From Mycobacteriales bacterium (GTDB lineage Bacteria; Actinomycetota; Actinomycetes; JAFAQI01), in the NCBI GenBank assembly GCA_035504215.1, contig DATJSI010000086.1:1-49285 (forward strand): a stretch of DNA of 49,285 bases, read 5' to 3'. The notes below the pieces were generated by a model. That model did not search any database. It was not told the origin of the DNA and was given only the letters and a program-made list of their open reading frames with translations. Both the position numbers and the translations under genes were made by a program. The first letter of the stretch is position 1. Every line of letters begins with the position of its first letter. This document shows, one piece after another, positions 33,219-41,580 of the stretch.

Positions 33219-34778
33219 TCACCAGAGGTTGTGGCGCAGGTAGGTCGGGTCACCCACCCACGGATGCACCGCGTCGAGGTTGTCGTGAGCCTCGAGACCG
33301 CGTTCGAGCGCCGGCCCTTTGGCGAACTCGGTGAGCAGCCGCGACGTGACCGCCGTGACGAGCCGGGTGGTGCGCCGACTCAGTTGCCCCTGGCTGCCGG
33401 CCAAGCCGTGCACCCAGCTCATGGTTCCGGCGTTGAAGACCCCTGCTCCGCTAGGGCGCGTGTAGTAGGCGGAATCACTGAAGCTGTGAATGCCCTTGCA
33501 GGTCAACCGGGAGTGCGACAGGACCTGCATCGGTCGCGGCAGCGGTACGACCGGGTTGACCCGGTCGTACTCTGGCCCGATCAGCCCGGGAAACTCCTCG
33601 CCGGTCTCCACCTTCACGTCTCCGAACAGCCAGCTGTCCGGGGAGTACACGGTGTACGACGCGGATGTCGGGTAGGCCTCGTAATACGTGCCGGTCAGTG
33701 TGCACTCCGGATCCGGGTCCGGAGGTTCGCGGTAGTCATTCGTCACCGCGGCGTTGTCGACGCCGTAGTCGGGGTCGAGCTGGTAGTCGGTCTTGTAACA
33801 CACGACGTCCCGGTCGCCGGTGGGCCGGCTGCGCTCGAGCCGGATCCGTCGGAAGCAGGCGTTTGCGCCGAGAAACGCGACGTTGACGCCGCGGTCGCGA
33901 GCCGTCGTCACCCGCTCCCGCATCGTCGGCGTCCAGTACTCGTCGTGGCCAAGCGAGATCACCGCGGTAGCGCCGTCGAGCCGTTGCGGGTCGAGGTCGA
34001 GCTGCTCGCTGGTCGTGTGTGCGACCGGCAACCGCAGCCGCTCGATCAGCGCGACCACACCAAGCTCGCTGTCGAGGAAGCGCTGCGCGCCGTTTCCGTC
34101 GAACGGTCGGGCGAAGCTGACGACGTACGCGCGGTTGTCGTAGTCGGCCGGGCCGCCCGGACCTTGGTAGAGGCTGTAGCCGCCCCAGGTGTTGTAGGCC
34201 TGCCAGGTGGCGGTCGAGTGCACGACAACGGGCGCACCCAGCGTGCGCGGCGAGGTGAGGATGAACGGCACGTGCCGCTCACCGTCGTCACAGCGCAGCC
34301 GGATCAGATATGCACCGGGTGTCCAACCACCGGTCCCGAATCGCAGAACCGGACTCCACCCGGCGGTGATGGTCCGCGTGGCCGGATCCAGCGCCGGCTC
34401 GGACGGCCGCGGCACGATGACACGCTCGAAACCGGCGACGCGGCGGGCCAGCTTGCCGGCGTACCACCCCATCCTGAAGACGTCGGCCCGAATGGCGGCG
34501 TTGGTGGACGCTGCGAACAGCTGCACGGCATCGCCGGGCATGACGGTCGTGCGGTCGAGGTAACCGTTGACGGCCAACAGTGGCCCCGGTCTGGTCACCC
34601 GCCAGTGCGAGTCGCCCGGCTGGTCGTACTCCGGGACCGTACGGCGCAACGGGTGGACGGCGACCGACATGCGCGTCGGCGCCGTCGTCGCATGAGGTCG
34701 GGCACAGCCCGCTGCAGCCGCCGCGACGCCCGCCGCACCGAACAAACGGATGACGTCCCGCCGCGACCAGGTGGCCAT
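33219..34778 (-). CDS. Exported N,N-dimethylformamidase beta-subunit-like protein
   Basis: A 519-residue protein of the dimethylformamidase large-subunit-like family: WQAYNTWGGYSLY, SLGHDEYW and FLGANACFRRIRLE are the hallmark segments. The N-terminus has a Tat-type SRRDVIRLF followed by a lipobox with Cys25 (AAAGC), so it is probably exported folded and lipid-anchored. Dimethylformamidase itself is a cytoplasmic iron amidohydrolase; exported relatives are not characterised as far as I know. An Ig-like N-terminal domain (about 60-165) precedes the core. Convergent with the ATPase gene, 16 bases apart. Confidence 0.85.
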   Translation of the reverse strand: MATWSRRDVIRLFGAAGVAAAAAGCARPHATTAPTRMSVAVHPLRRTVPEYDQPGDSHWRVTRPGPLLAVNGYLDRTTVMPGDAVQLFAASTNAAIRADVFRMGWYAGKLARRVAGFERVIVPRPSEPALDPATRTITAGWSPVLRFGTGGWTPGAYLIRLRCDDGERHVPFILTSPRTLGAPVVVHSTATWQAYNTWGGYSLYQGPGGPADYDNRAYVVSFARPFDGNGAQRFLDSELGVVALIERLRLPVAHTTSEQLDLDPQRLDGATAVISLGHDEYWTPTMRERVTTARDRGVNVAFLGANACFRRIRLERSRPTGDRDVVCYKTDYQLDPDYGVDNAAVTNDYREPPDPDPECTLTGTYYEAYPTSASYTVYSPDSWLFGDVKVETGEEFPGLIGPEYDRVNPVVPLPRPMQVLSHSRLTCKGIHSFSDSAYYTRPSGAGVFNAGTMSWVHGLAGSQGQLSRRTTRLVTAVTSRLLTEFAKGPALERGLEAHDNLDAVHPWVGDPTYLRHNLW

Positions 34779-35139
34779 CAGGCGCCGGAAAGAACGTCAG
34801 CCCCGGCACCCGCGCATCGAATCTCTTCTCGTGCCACCGCACTGCCTGCCCGCTACTTGCTCCGCCTTGGATCATGCCGGTTGTTCCCGGATACCGGCGG
34901 ATTATGCGTTGCAACGGCTCGAAGCAACGGCCGGTGCGCAGGCCGGCGCCCGCATGCAGCACACGGTTTGACCGGCGCGGTTTGACCAGCGATGCACACC
35001 GTGCAATCGTCGAGAGGTAGCCGGTGCCGGGCTTGCTGGCCGCTCGGTTGGTGCTCAGCAGCGAGCGCCCCCTGTTAGGTGCTCAGAAGTGAGCGCGCGT
35101 CGTCAATCCACTTCGTCGTGCCCACTCAAGGAGCCGCCG
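34779..35139. repeat. Gene-free stretch with two pairs of direct repeats
   Basis: 361 bases with no believable gene. It holds a tandem pair of 14-mers, CGGTTTGACCGGCG (34964-34977) and a copy with one change (34978-34991). A second pair of 19-mers begins GGTGCTCAG (35050-35068 and 35078-35096, two differences), each copy with GCTC/GAGC half-palindromes. An inverted repeat GCCGGT/ACCGGC lies at 34876-34898. These sit upstream of the small protein and STAS genes and may be control sites. Confidence 0.55.
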
Positions 35140-35466
35140 ATGCGGCCGAAGTCCGTACCCCCAGCCCAGGCTGCCGATCTGCTCATGGCCGAGTTATGCC
35201 ACAACCTCGCCGACCGGTTCCCGACCTACCCCCGTGTCGTCATCGTCAATGAAGTGCTGCGTGCCTACGAGGCCACCAAGCTGTTCGGGCTCAGTGGTGA
35301 GGACCAGCAGCAGATGATGCTGCAGGTCGCGACCCAGCAACTCGGGCAGCGCAATGGTGAGATCGTCGTGAAGGCCCGGCTCGACCCGGAAGTGCACCAC
35401 CGCCGAATGGGCGCCGTAGCCAAGCCCGCATCCGAGCCGGGCACCTCCGACATCGATGTGGCGTAG
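35140..35466 (+). CDS. Conserved-looking hypothetical protein upstream of STAS antagonist
   Basis: A 108-residue, probably helical soluble protein (LCHNLADRFPTYPRVVIVNEVLRAYEATKLFG). It may belong to a small dimerising helical-bundle group seen in actinobacteria, but I cannot name the family with confidence. Start ATG at 35140, 6 bases after AAGGAG. The STAS gene starts 6 bases after its stop, so the two are cotranscribed and likely act together. Confidence 0.7.
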   Translation: MRPKSVPPAQAADLLMAELCHNLADRFPTYPRVVIVNEVLRAYEATKLFGLSGEDQQQMMLQVATQQLGQRNGEIVVKARLDPEVHHRRMGAVAKPASEPGTSDIDVA

Positions 35467-35472
35467 GAAGCC

Positions 35473-35901
35473 GTGCAAACGCGGGCCCGTCGCGCCGCCG
35501 ACGGCAAGCTCATGGTCCTGAGGCTCGACGTCCGGGAGCAGTCGATCCTCACCGCGACCGGTGAGTTGGACATCGCAACGGCGCCGGCCTTCCGGGAGGC
35601 ACTTCTCACCCTGATCGCGGCCGGTCATGCCCGGGTGGTCGTCGACCTCGACAGCGTGACGTTCATGGACAGCACCGGCCTCGGCGTTCTCGCGAGTGCC
35701 AACAAGCGGATGCGGTCGGAAGGACGCGAGCTGCTCGTCGTCTGCCACCGCCCCGAGATTCTGCGGCTGTTCAGCATCACCGGGTTGCATTCGTTCTTCA
35801 CGGTGCGCAACGGCGACGACCGCCCGATCCCGCCGCCGCCCGAGCACGGGCGTCGGCACCGCGAGCATCCCGGTCTCAACGGCGGCACGGTCTCGTCATG
35901 A
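35473..35901 (+). CDS. STAS-domain anti-sigma factor antagonist
   Basis: A 142-residue SpoIIAA/RsbV-like protein. The STAS domain (about 15-115) has the phosphorylatable Ser67 in FMDSTGLGVL and GELDIATAP near 30-38. Such proteins release sigma factors by binding an anti-sigma kinase when unphosphorylated. No RsbW-type kinase or sigma gene is in the window. The start GTG at 35473 is weakly supported; ATG 14 codons in is an alternative. The C-terminal 25 residues are Pro/His/Arg-rich. Confidence 0.9.
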   Translation: MQTRARRAADGKLMVLRLDVREQSILTATGELDIATAPAFREALLTLIAAGHARVVVDLDSVTFMDSTGLGVLASANKRMRSEGRELLVVCHRPEILRLFSITGLHSFFTVRNGDDRPIPPPPEHGRRHREHPGLNGGTVSS

Positions 35902-35978
35902 GCGCGGGCTCGTCATAGGCGAACCGCTGCCGCCCTCGAACGAACCTCGACCGAACTCACCGGCCGGGCTGCGCGACC

Positions 35979-36004
35979 GGTTGGTCCGCGGCGTACCCGG
36001 GTAG
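35979..36004 (+). promoter_or_regulatory. SigB/SigF-like promoter match before DUF1360
   Basis: GGTT (35979-35982), 16 bases, then GGGTAG (35999-36004). This fits the actinobacterial stress-sigma pattern G-N-N-T-N14-16-GGGTA. Transcription from it would begin almost at the DUF1360 start codon. Confidence 0.45.
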
Positions 36005-36019
36005 GCGGAAGGTATGACC

Positions 36020-36517
36020 ATGACTGCTGTTGAGCGGATAAAGCACAGGTACGAGCACGGTTCTGACCGCCCGCTCGGATCGTTCCTGATCCTGCTCACG
36101 ATCTACAGCTCGAGCGTGTCGGCGGCAGCGGGTGTGCTGCGACACAAGGGGCGCCGGCTCCCCGCCGAGTTTCCGTTGCGGGACGTCGCCCTCGGAATGG
36201 TCGCCACCCACAAGGCCTCGCGGCTGCTCGCCAAGGACCCGGTGTCGAGCCCGTTCCGCGCGCCTTTCACCGAGTTCGAAGGGCAGAGCGGCGAGTCGGA
36301 AGTCTCCGAGAAGGTGGTCGGGACCGGATTCAGCCATGCCGTCGGTGAACTGGTGACCTGCCCGTTCTGCCTCGACATGTGGGTGGCCACCGCATTCGTG
36401 CTCGGTTACGTCGCGAACCCCCGGCTGGCCCGAACCGCTGCAACCGTTCTCACCGTGGTTACTGGTGCCGACCTGCTGCAGTTCGGCTATGACGCACTTC
36501 AGCGAGTCGCGAGCTGA
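36020..36517 (+). CDS. DUF1360 protein
   Basis: A 165-residue membrane-associated protein of the DUF1360 family. Diagnostic segments: ATHKASRLLAKDPVSSPFRAPFTEFEG and GELVTCPFCLDMWVA with a CxxC pair. Similar proteins in Bacillus are sporulation- or stress-linked, but the biochemical role is unknown. ATG at 36020 is 7 bases after GGAAGG; ATG at 36014 is too close to it and would fit only leaderless translation. Its last 59 bases overlap the convergent SDR gene. Confidence 0.9.
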   Translation: MTAVERIKHRYEHGSDRPLGSFLILLTIYSSSVSAAAGVLRHKGRRLPAEFPLRDVALGMVATHKASRLLAKDPVSSPFRAPFTEFEGQSGESEVSEKVVGTGFSHAVGELVTCPFCLDMWVATAFVLGYVANPRLARTAATVLTVVTGADLLQFGYDALQRVAS

Positions 36518-37469
36518 CCCGCCCAGCTGCGATCGCCAACCCCGACCACGGGTCGTGCGGATGTGCCTTGCGGTCGAACATGCCCCTCGCGCCGCGGTCC
36601 GTGTGCTGGTCGCGGGGCTGGAACAGGTTGGCGCCGTGCCGCGGCCCAGGCTGGTCCGAAAGCTGACCCTTCACACCTGAGCGGCCGAGGTACCAGTCGA
36701 GAACGCCCGGAATCAGACGGTTGCCGAGAATGGTGTACGCCGTCGATGCGCCGACCCACATGTTCCGCCGCGGATGCTCCACCGCGAACCGAATCGCCCG
36801 TGCCGCCGCCTCCGGCTGGAAGATCGGCGCCACCGGCTGGGGGTGCTTGTCAAAGGCGTTGTCGTTCCAGTCGAACTGAGGAGTGTTGAGGCCGGGCAGC
36901 TGCACCATTCCGAGATGCACCTGGCTCTGCTCGCTCTTCAACTCCGTTCGCACGGACTCGGTGAAACCCTTCACGGCATGCTTTGCACCGCAGTACGCCG
37001 ACTGCAGTGGTATGCCGCGGAAGGCAAGCGCCGAACCGACATTGACGATGACGCCACGATCTCGGGGACGCATCAACTCGAGGGCCACCCTGGTGCCGTT
37101 AACCTGTCCGAAATACGTCACATCGGTGATGCGACGGAAGGACTCTGGATCGGTGTCCCAGAAATAGCGCAACGCACCTACGAAGGCCACGTTCACCCAG
37201 GCGTCGATCGGACCCAGTTCCCGCTCGACGTCGGCGGCTGCGACTCGCAGCTGCTCGAGGTCAGTGACGTCGATCGTGAAGCCGCGACCGCGCCGCCCGG
37301 CGTCCTCCACGTCTTGCACCGCGGAATCAACGCCGGCCTGGCCGCGCGCGAACACCACAACGTCCCACCCGCTCGCGGCTAGTTCACGCACCACCGCTCG
37401 GCCGACGCCCGCGCTACCTCCCGTCACGACCGCGATACCCGGATTCGGCGCTGTTCCGTTGCTGTTCAT
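36459..37469 (-). CDS. Short-chain dehydrogenase/reductase
   Basis: A 336-residue SDR. Nucleotide motif TGGSAGVG is at 16-23; catalytic Ser146, Tyr159 and Lys163 (SAYCGAKHA) are present. It has a C-terminal extension of about 80 residues beyond the usual 250, polar and Arg/His-rich. The substrate is unknown. The start ATG at 37469 is preceded by GGAAGGA. It starts 16 bases after the small hydrophobic protein gene stops, so it belongs to the same transcript and possibly the same stress regulon. It overlaps DUF1360 at the 3' end. Confidence 0.9.
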   Translation of the reverse strand: MNSNGTAPNPGIAVVTGGSAGVGRAVVRELAASGWDVVVFARGQAGVDSAVQDVEDAGRRGRGFTIDVTDLEQLRVAAADVERELGPIDAWVNVAFVGALRYFWDTDPESFRRITDVTYFGQVNGTRVALELMRPRDRGVIVNVGSALAFRGIPLQSAYCGAKHAVKGFTESVRTELKSEQSQVHLGMVQLPGLNTPQFDWNDNAFDKHPQPVAPIFQPEAAARAIRFAVEHPRRNMWVGASTAYTILGNRLIPGVLDWYLGRSGVKGQLSDQPGPRHGANLFQPRDQHTDRGARGMFDRKAHPHDPWSGLAIAAGRVSSRLAEVRHSRTAAGRHQ

Positions 37470-37485
37470 GAGTCCTTCCGATGAG

Positions 37486-37620
37486 CTAAGCCCGCCGCCC
37501 GGTAAGGGCGTGGGCGATCGCAATGATCACGGCGAGAATGAGTCCCCACCACAGGACGTGGAGTAGGAAACCGAGGCCCCCGAAGACGACCAGCAGAATC
37601 AACGCAATGATCAGCAACAT
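37486..37620 (-). CDS. Small hydrophobic membrane protein
   Basis: A 44-residue protein made of two membrane segments (MLLIIALILLVVFGGLGFLL and LILAVIIAIAHAL) and ending GRRA. It belongs to the short 'hydrophobic protein' family common in actinobacteria and often stress-induced. A strong GGGAGG lies 6 bases before ATG 37620. It is too short for standard ORF cut-offs. A SigB-like promoter match lies 46-71 bases upstream of the start. Confidence 0.85.
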   Translation of the reverse strand: MLLIIALILLVVFGGLGFLLHVLWWGLILAVIIAIAHALTGRRA

Positions 37621-37665
37621 GCCCGACCTCCCAATCCGTCGGCCGCGCTCCGGCCTGTCTGGTCG

Positions 37666-37691
37666 GTACCCGTTGTGATCGTGATCGACAC
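37666..37691 (-). promoter_or_regulatory. SigB/SigF-like promoter match before the hydrophobic protein and SDR
   Basis: On the minus strand, GTGT (37691-37688), 16 bases, then GGGTAC (37671-37666). It matches the Streptomyces SigB pattern GNNT-N14-16-GGGTAC/T and lies 46 bases before the ATG at 37620. Confidence 0.5.
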
Positions 37692-37822
37692 CTGATGTCG
37701 CGCCGGCCGCGAGGTCGTGGTCGGGGTGTACTTGGCCGCCGCCCGGGCAAATACTCCTCCGAACCGCACGAACGCCCCTGGGAGGGCGATCTGTGAGCGA
37801 ACCTTGACGGAGGAGTCCGAGC

Positions 37823-38527
37823 GTGGCGGCACCCTCGGTTCCCGGCAACCTCGCCGATCTGATTCGCCGGCTCGGTGACGAGCACGACGAAGAAACCTTG
37901 CTGAAGCACGTCATCGAGGTGGTCGTCTCCGAAGTGCCCGGCGCCGACTACGCCGGCATCACGGTGGTCGACGAGACGGCGATGTTCACCTACGCCCCGT
38001 CCGACGAGTTGGTGCGACAGATCGACAAGGCGCAGTACGCGACCCGCCAGGGCCCGTGCCTGGATGCCGCGAGACCCGACAAGTCGGTCGTCGTCGTCGT
38101 TGACGACATGCAGAGCGAGCCGCGATGGCCGGAGTTCACACGGCATGCGCTGACCTATGGCATCCGGTCGATGAAGTGCTTCCACCTGTTCACCGAGTTG
38201 CAGGCGATCGGGGCGCTGAATCTCTACTCGCGGGAGGCCGGCGCGTTCCGCGCGTCGGCCGACCAGGTCGGTGAGCTGCTGGCCGCACACGCTGCAGCCA
38301 CCATGGCCGCCAGCCGGGTCCGCGCCAACCTGCTGGTGGCCCTCGACAGCAGGGACGTCATCGGCCAGGCGAAGGGGATCTTGATGGAGCGGCACAGGAT
38401 CGGTGCCGACCAGGCCTTCCAGCTGCTCATCGCAATGTCGCAACGCACTCAGCGCAAGCTTCGCGATGTGGCGGAGGAGCTGACAGAGACCGGGACCGTT
38501 GTCCTCGGAGAAGGTTCGCAGGCATAA
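37823..38527 (+). CDS. GAF and ANTAR domain transcription antiterminator
   Basis: A 234-residue regulator: GAF sensor domain (about 15-150) followed by ANTAR (about 165-225; DSRDVIGQAKGILMERHRIGADQAFQLLIAMSQ). ANTAR domains bind paired RNA hairpins to prevent termination. The start is GTG at 37823, 7 bases after GGAGGAG. The sensed ligand and RNA target are unknown. Between two STAS genes, it fits a signalling cluster. Confidence 0.93.
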   Translation: MAAPSVPGNLADLIRRLGDEHDEETLLKHVIEVVVSEVPGADYAGITVVDETAMFTYAPSDELVRQIDKAQYATRQGPCLDAARPDKSVVVVVDDMQSEPRWPEFTRHALTYGIRSMKCFHLFTELQAIGALNLYSREAGAFRASADQVGELLAAHAAATMAASRVRANLLVALDSRDVIGQAKGILMERHRIGADQAFQLLIAMSQRTQRKLRDVAEELTETGTVVLGEGSQA

Positions 38528-38692
38528 CGACGTGCGCGATCGCGTCGCGGCAGAGCCGCAGAGTTGACCGTCCATCAGACGGCTGACAAGATCATTCACC
38601 AGCCGAGCAAATGATGTCCGCGAGGCTACTGTTCAGCAGCGAGCAGGCTCCCTACGTACGGCCGACGCCGTAGTTGTGGATTCCGTGCGCAG

Positions 38693-39085
38693 ATGGACTC
38701 TGACTTCAGCATCGACATCGACCATCCTTCGGGCGCACTGGCAACCGTGCGCGGTCAGCTGGACATCGCGACCGCGCCGGCGTTGAGAGATGCCCTTCTC
38801 AGCTTGATCAACGAGGGTGCCACAGACCTCGTTGTGGACCTCGAAGGCGTCTCGTTCGTCGACAGCACGGGACTCGGCGTGTTGGTCAGCGCTACCAAGC
38901 GGGTGCAGTCAAAGGGCGGGAGCATGACTGTCATCTGCACGCGACCGCAGACGTTGAAGGTGCTGAAGATCACGGGCCTGGAGTCGATCTTCGCCGTTCG
39001 GGACACGCTCCCGGCAGCGCTGCGCATCGACGCCACCGACCCCATAGAACCGGGCGGTCTCATGACCGGCCGAGACGAGAGCTAA
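38693..39085 (+). CDS. STAS-domain anti-sigma factor antagonist (second copy)
   Basis: A 130-residue SpoIIAA/RsbV-like protein with GQLDIATAP (21-29) and phosphoserine site Ser58 (FVDSTGLGVL). It is clearly related to the STAS protein at 35473-35901 (same DIATAPA, DSTGLGVL, and ITGL segments), so the pair probably arose by duplication. Its upstream region shares the 12-mer TCAGCAGCGAGC with the upstream region of the first locus. Its stop overlaps the convergent MFS gene by 4 bases. Confidence 0.9.
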   Translation: MDSDFSIDIDHPSGALATVRGQLDIATAPALRDALLSLINEGATDLVVDLEGVSFVDSTGLGVLVSATKRVQSKGGSMTVICTRPQTLKVLKITGLESIFAVRDTLPAALRIDATDPIEPGGLMTGRDES

Positions 39086-40656
39086 GGGCCTCTCGTGCCC
39101 GACGCCGCGGGCACCGGCTCCTCGCCCGAGCGCTGCGGCTGCGCCGACGTGTGTCCCCGTTCGCGCGCGTGCCGTGGATGAGACCTGACCGCGTCGAACA
39201 ACGGGGGCGAGATCCAGGCGGGGTTGTCGCGCTCCTGCCACTCCTCGATGTCCGGTCGGGGCAAGCCGCCGCCGCCGGCGATCAGTGTCGTACCCGCAAC
39301 GACCCCGCCGCCGGCGGCTAGCAGCAGGCACACCCAGACACCCACCTGCAGGCCGGACTGCGGCGAGCTTCCAACGACCGATACGACGAAGACCAGCAAC
39401 GGCGCGGTGACGAATGCCGCCACGCCGCGCAACAGCTCGATCAGGGCGAAGACCCGCTGGATCTGCACGGATCGCAGCGACAAACCGGCGAGGAACAGCG
39501 CGGGTGACACCGAGGCGGCAAGGCCCAGCCCGATCAAGGTGGTCGCTGCATAGGCAAGGTCCTCGGCGCCACCGGCCACGATCACATGGCACACAACTGC
39601 CGACGCGACGAGGAGGACGAGACCGGACAGGGCGAACACAGCGATGCCTCTGGTCGGCAACACCAGGCCGAAGGCACCAGCCACCAGCACTGCAGCACCG
39701 AACTCCGGAGCGAACAGTGCCGCGATATGCAGCGGACTGGTCACCGACTTCAGGTACTGAAGCAGAAGCTCCATGAGGCCGAACCCCGCGGCGCTCGCCA
39801 GCAACGCCGTCAACAAGCCCACCGTCGGCATCGTCGTCGCAAGCAGCCGGACCGGGGTGAGCGGCTGGCGCGCACGGTATTGATGAATGACGAGGATCAC
39901 GAGGGCGAGCACCCCGCCGGCGAGCGGCCCGATCGTTGCCACCGTCGCCGACAACCGGCCCTCAAGCAGTCCGACACCGAAGAAGGCCGCGGCGCACGCG
40001 ACGGCGGCGAGAACCACGGCAACGATGTCCCACGGAGCGCTACGGTCGGCCGGGTCATCGTCCTGGAACGTGAGGAGCGCGAACAGCACCGTGCTCGTGC
40101 TGGAGACGACAACCGCAATGAACAACGGTCTCCACTGCTTGGCGTCGGCAAGCAAAGCCCCGATCGTGGGGCCGAGTGCGACGGCGCCGAAGATGCATAG
40201 GTTCATGAACGACGCCGTCACCGGCACCTTTCGTGCCGGCCAACCGATGACCAGCGGAGGCACCGCTGCGATGAGGAGCAGGCTGGTGCAGAGCCCTTGT
40301 CCGACGAAGCCGGCCGCAAACACCGCGCCGGTGGGCGCCCAGACCGCGAGCACCGAGGCCACCACCAAGAGAACCGCGTAGCGCACGAGCATCCGCCGCG
40401 GCCGCAGATGCTGGGCGAACTGCACAGCGAGCACGGTGCCGAACGCGTACGCAGCATCCGACATCGATAGAACGATCGTGAAGCTCTCTTTGCTCAACCC
40501 CACGCTTGTTGCAAGCACAGTGCTCAACGGCAGCACCGCCGCCGTGAGCATGAGGTACGGCGCAAGCGCAACGACGACGAGCACGACCGCCGCCGGATAG
40601 CTATCGGCCAGCGGGCCGGATCGACGGGTCGCGACCCGATGTCCCGACTCGCTCAC
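39082..40656 (-). CDS. MFS transporter, drug/proton antiporter-like (DHA2)
   Basis: A 524-residue membrane protein with about 14 hydrophobic spans, the DHA2 layout. Motif-A-like RPRRMLVRYA appears after span 2. The polar C-terminal tail is about 60 residues. It likely exports a small molecule using the proton gradient. Its GTG start overlaps the upstream Rieske-fusion stop by 4 bases (GTGA), so it is the last gene of a long minus-strand run and may export that run's product. Confidence 0.9.
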   Translation of the reverse strand: MSESGHRVATRRSGPLADSYPAAVVLVVVALAPYLMLTAAVLPLSTVLATSVGLSKESFTIVLSMSDAAYAFGTVLAVQFAQHLRPRRMLVRYAVLLVVASVLAVWAPTGAVFAAGFVGQGLCTSLLLIAAVPPLVIGWPARKVPVTASFMNLCIFGAVALGPTIGALLADAKQWRPLFIAVVVSSTSTVLFALLTFQDDDPADRSAPWDIVAVVLAAVACAAAFFGVGLLEGRLSATVATIGPLAGGVLALVILVIHQYRARQPLTPVRLLATTMPTVGLLTALLASAAGFGLMELLLQYLKSVTSPLHIAALFAPEFGAAVLVAGAFGLVLPTRGIAVFALSGLVLLVASAVVCHVIVAGGAEDLAYAATTLIGLGLAASVSPALFLAGLSLRSVQIQRVFALIELLRGVAAFVTAPLLVFVVSVVGSSPQSGLQVGVWVCLLLAAGGGVVAGTTLIAGGGGLPRPDIEEWQERDNPAWISPPLFDAVRSHPRHARERGHTSAQPQRSGEEPVPAASGTRGP

Positions 40657-41537
40657 GTGCCTACCGGGTTGCGGCGAAGCGCACGCGCCTCGGTCCGGCG
40701 TACCTCGATCCGTCCGTTGCGCTCTCGGGTCTCGTACACCGGCTGCGGCCGAACCGCGGGACCCTGCTTGACGTCACCGGTGCGCAGGCTGAACCGGCTG
40801 CCGTGCCATGGGCAGATGACGCAGTCGCCGTCGCGTTCACCGTCGCTCAACGGACCGCCACGATGCGTGCACCGGTCGGCGAGCGCTACCACCTCGCCAT
40901 CGATCCGGCTCAGCACCAGCGCAACGCCGTCGGCCACCACCTGGCGCAGCTCATCCGTGACTTCCTCGACCGCGGCCACGTCCTCCCAGTCGGTCGGGCC
41001 GGTCTGGAACGCCGTCGTGTCCACGCCCACGCCGAGACCGAACGACAGGTGACCGCCGAGCCAGCCACCGACGCAGAGCGCCGCGATGCCGATCGCGGCG
41101 CTTGGCCGGCCGCGGTGACCGCGCGAGCGGCTTGCAAACGAGACGAGATAAGCGCCGAGTGCCACGGTGTTAGTCCCCGCGTGCACGACGCCGACCCGGC
41201 GCTCCGCGCCCTCGGTGTCCAGCCAGTCGGACAGGCCGGCGAGTGCACTGGGAACTGCACTGAGCAGGCCGAGGCCGATCAGCCGCCGGGCGGCCGGACG
41301 CGCTTTGCTGCCACCGATGAGGTCGAGCGCGGTCGCGCTCATCAGCGACCCGCCGGTGAGCTGCACGAGGATCGGATGAAGCGGATGACCGATGGCTCGT
41401 CCGGCCAGCGCATCCCGGGCGGCCGGTGATGCCAGCGCGACATCGCCTGCGGTGTGCAGCTTTCCGGCCGCGGGATCAAGCCGGCTCGCGGTTTCGATTC
41501 GCGCGGTTAGCCGCGCCAGTACGTCACTGATCGACAC
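40653..41537 (-). CDS. DUF2231 membrane domain fused to a Rieske [2Fe-2S] domain
   Basis: A 294-residue protein. The N-terminal DUF2231 domain has four spans (about 50-170) and begins with GHPLHPILVQLTGGS (50-64). The C-terminal Rieske domain (about 185-285) has CTH at 223-225 and CPWH at 242-245, so both Cys and both His ligands are present. It looks like a membrane-attached electron carrier for an oxygenase or quinone reaction. Start GTG at 41537. It lies 43 bases after the GT2 gene and overlaps the MFS gene. Confidence 0.92.
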   Translation of the reverse strand: MSISDVLARLTARIETASRLDPAAGKLHTAGDVALASPAARDALAGRAIGHPLHPILVQLTGGSLMSATALDLIGGSKARPAARRLIGLGLLSAVPSALAGLSDWLDTEGAERRVGVVHAGTNTVALGAYLVSFASRSRGHRGRPSAAIGIAALCVGGWLGGHLSFGLGVGVDTTAFQTGPTDWEDVAAVEEVTDELRQVVADGVALVLSRIDGEVVALADRCTHRGGPLSDGERDGDCVICPWHGSRFSLRTGDVKQGPAVRPQPVYETRERNGRIEVRRTEARALRRNPVGT

Positions 41538-41580
41538 CCGGTCGACCTACCCCGCGACCCCTGCGGCACTCCCTCAATGG

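Noticed and set aside
34964-35096. Repeats considered as a CRISPR array
   Set aside because: Only two copies of each repeat, no regular spacers and no cas genes.
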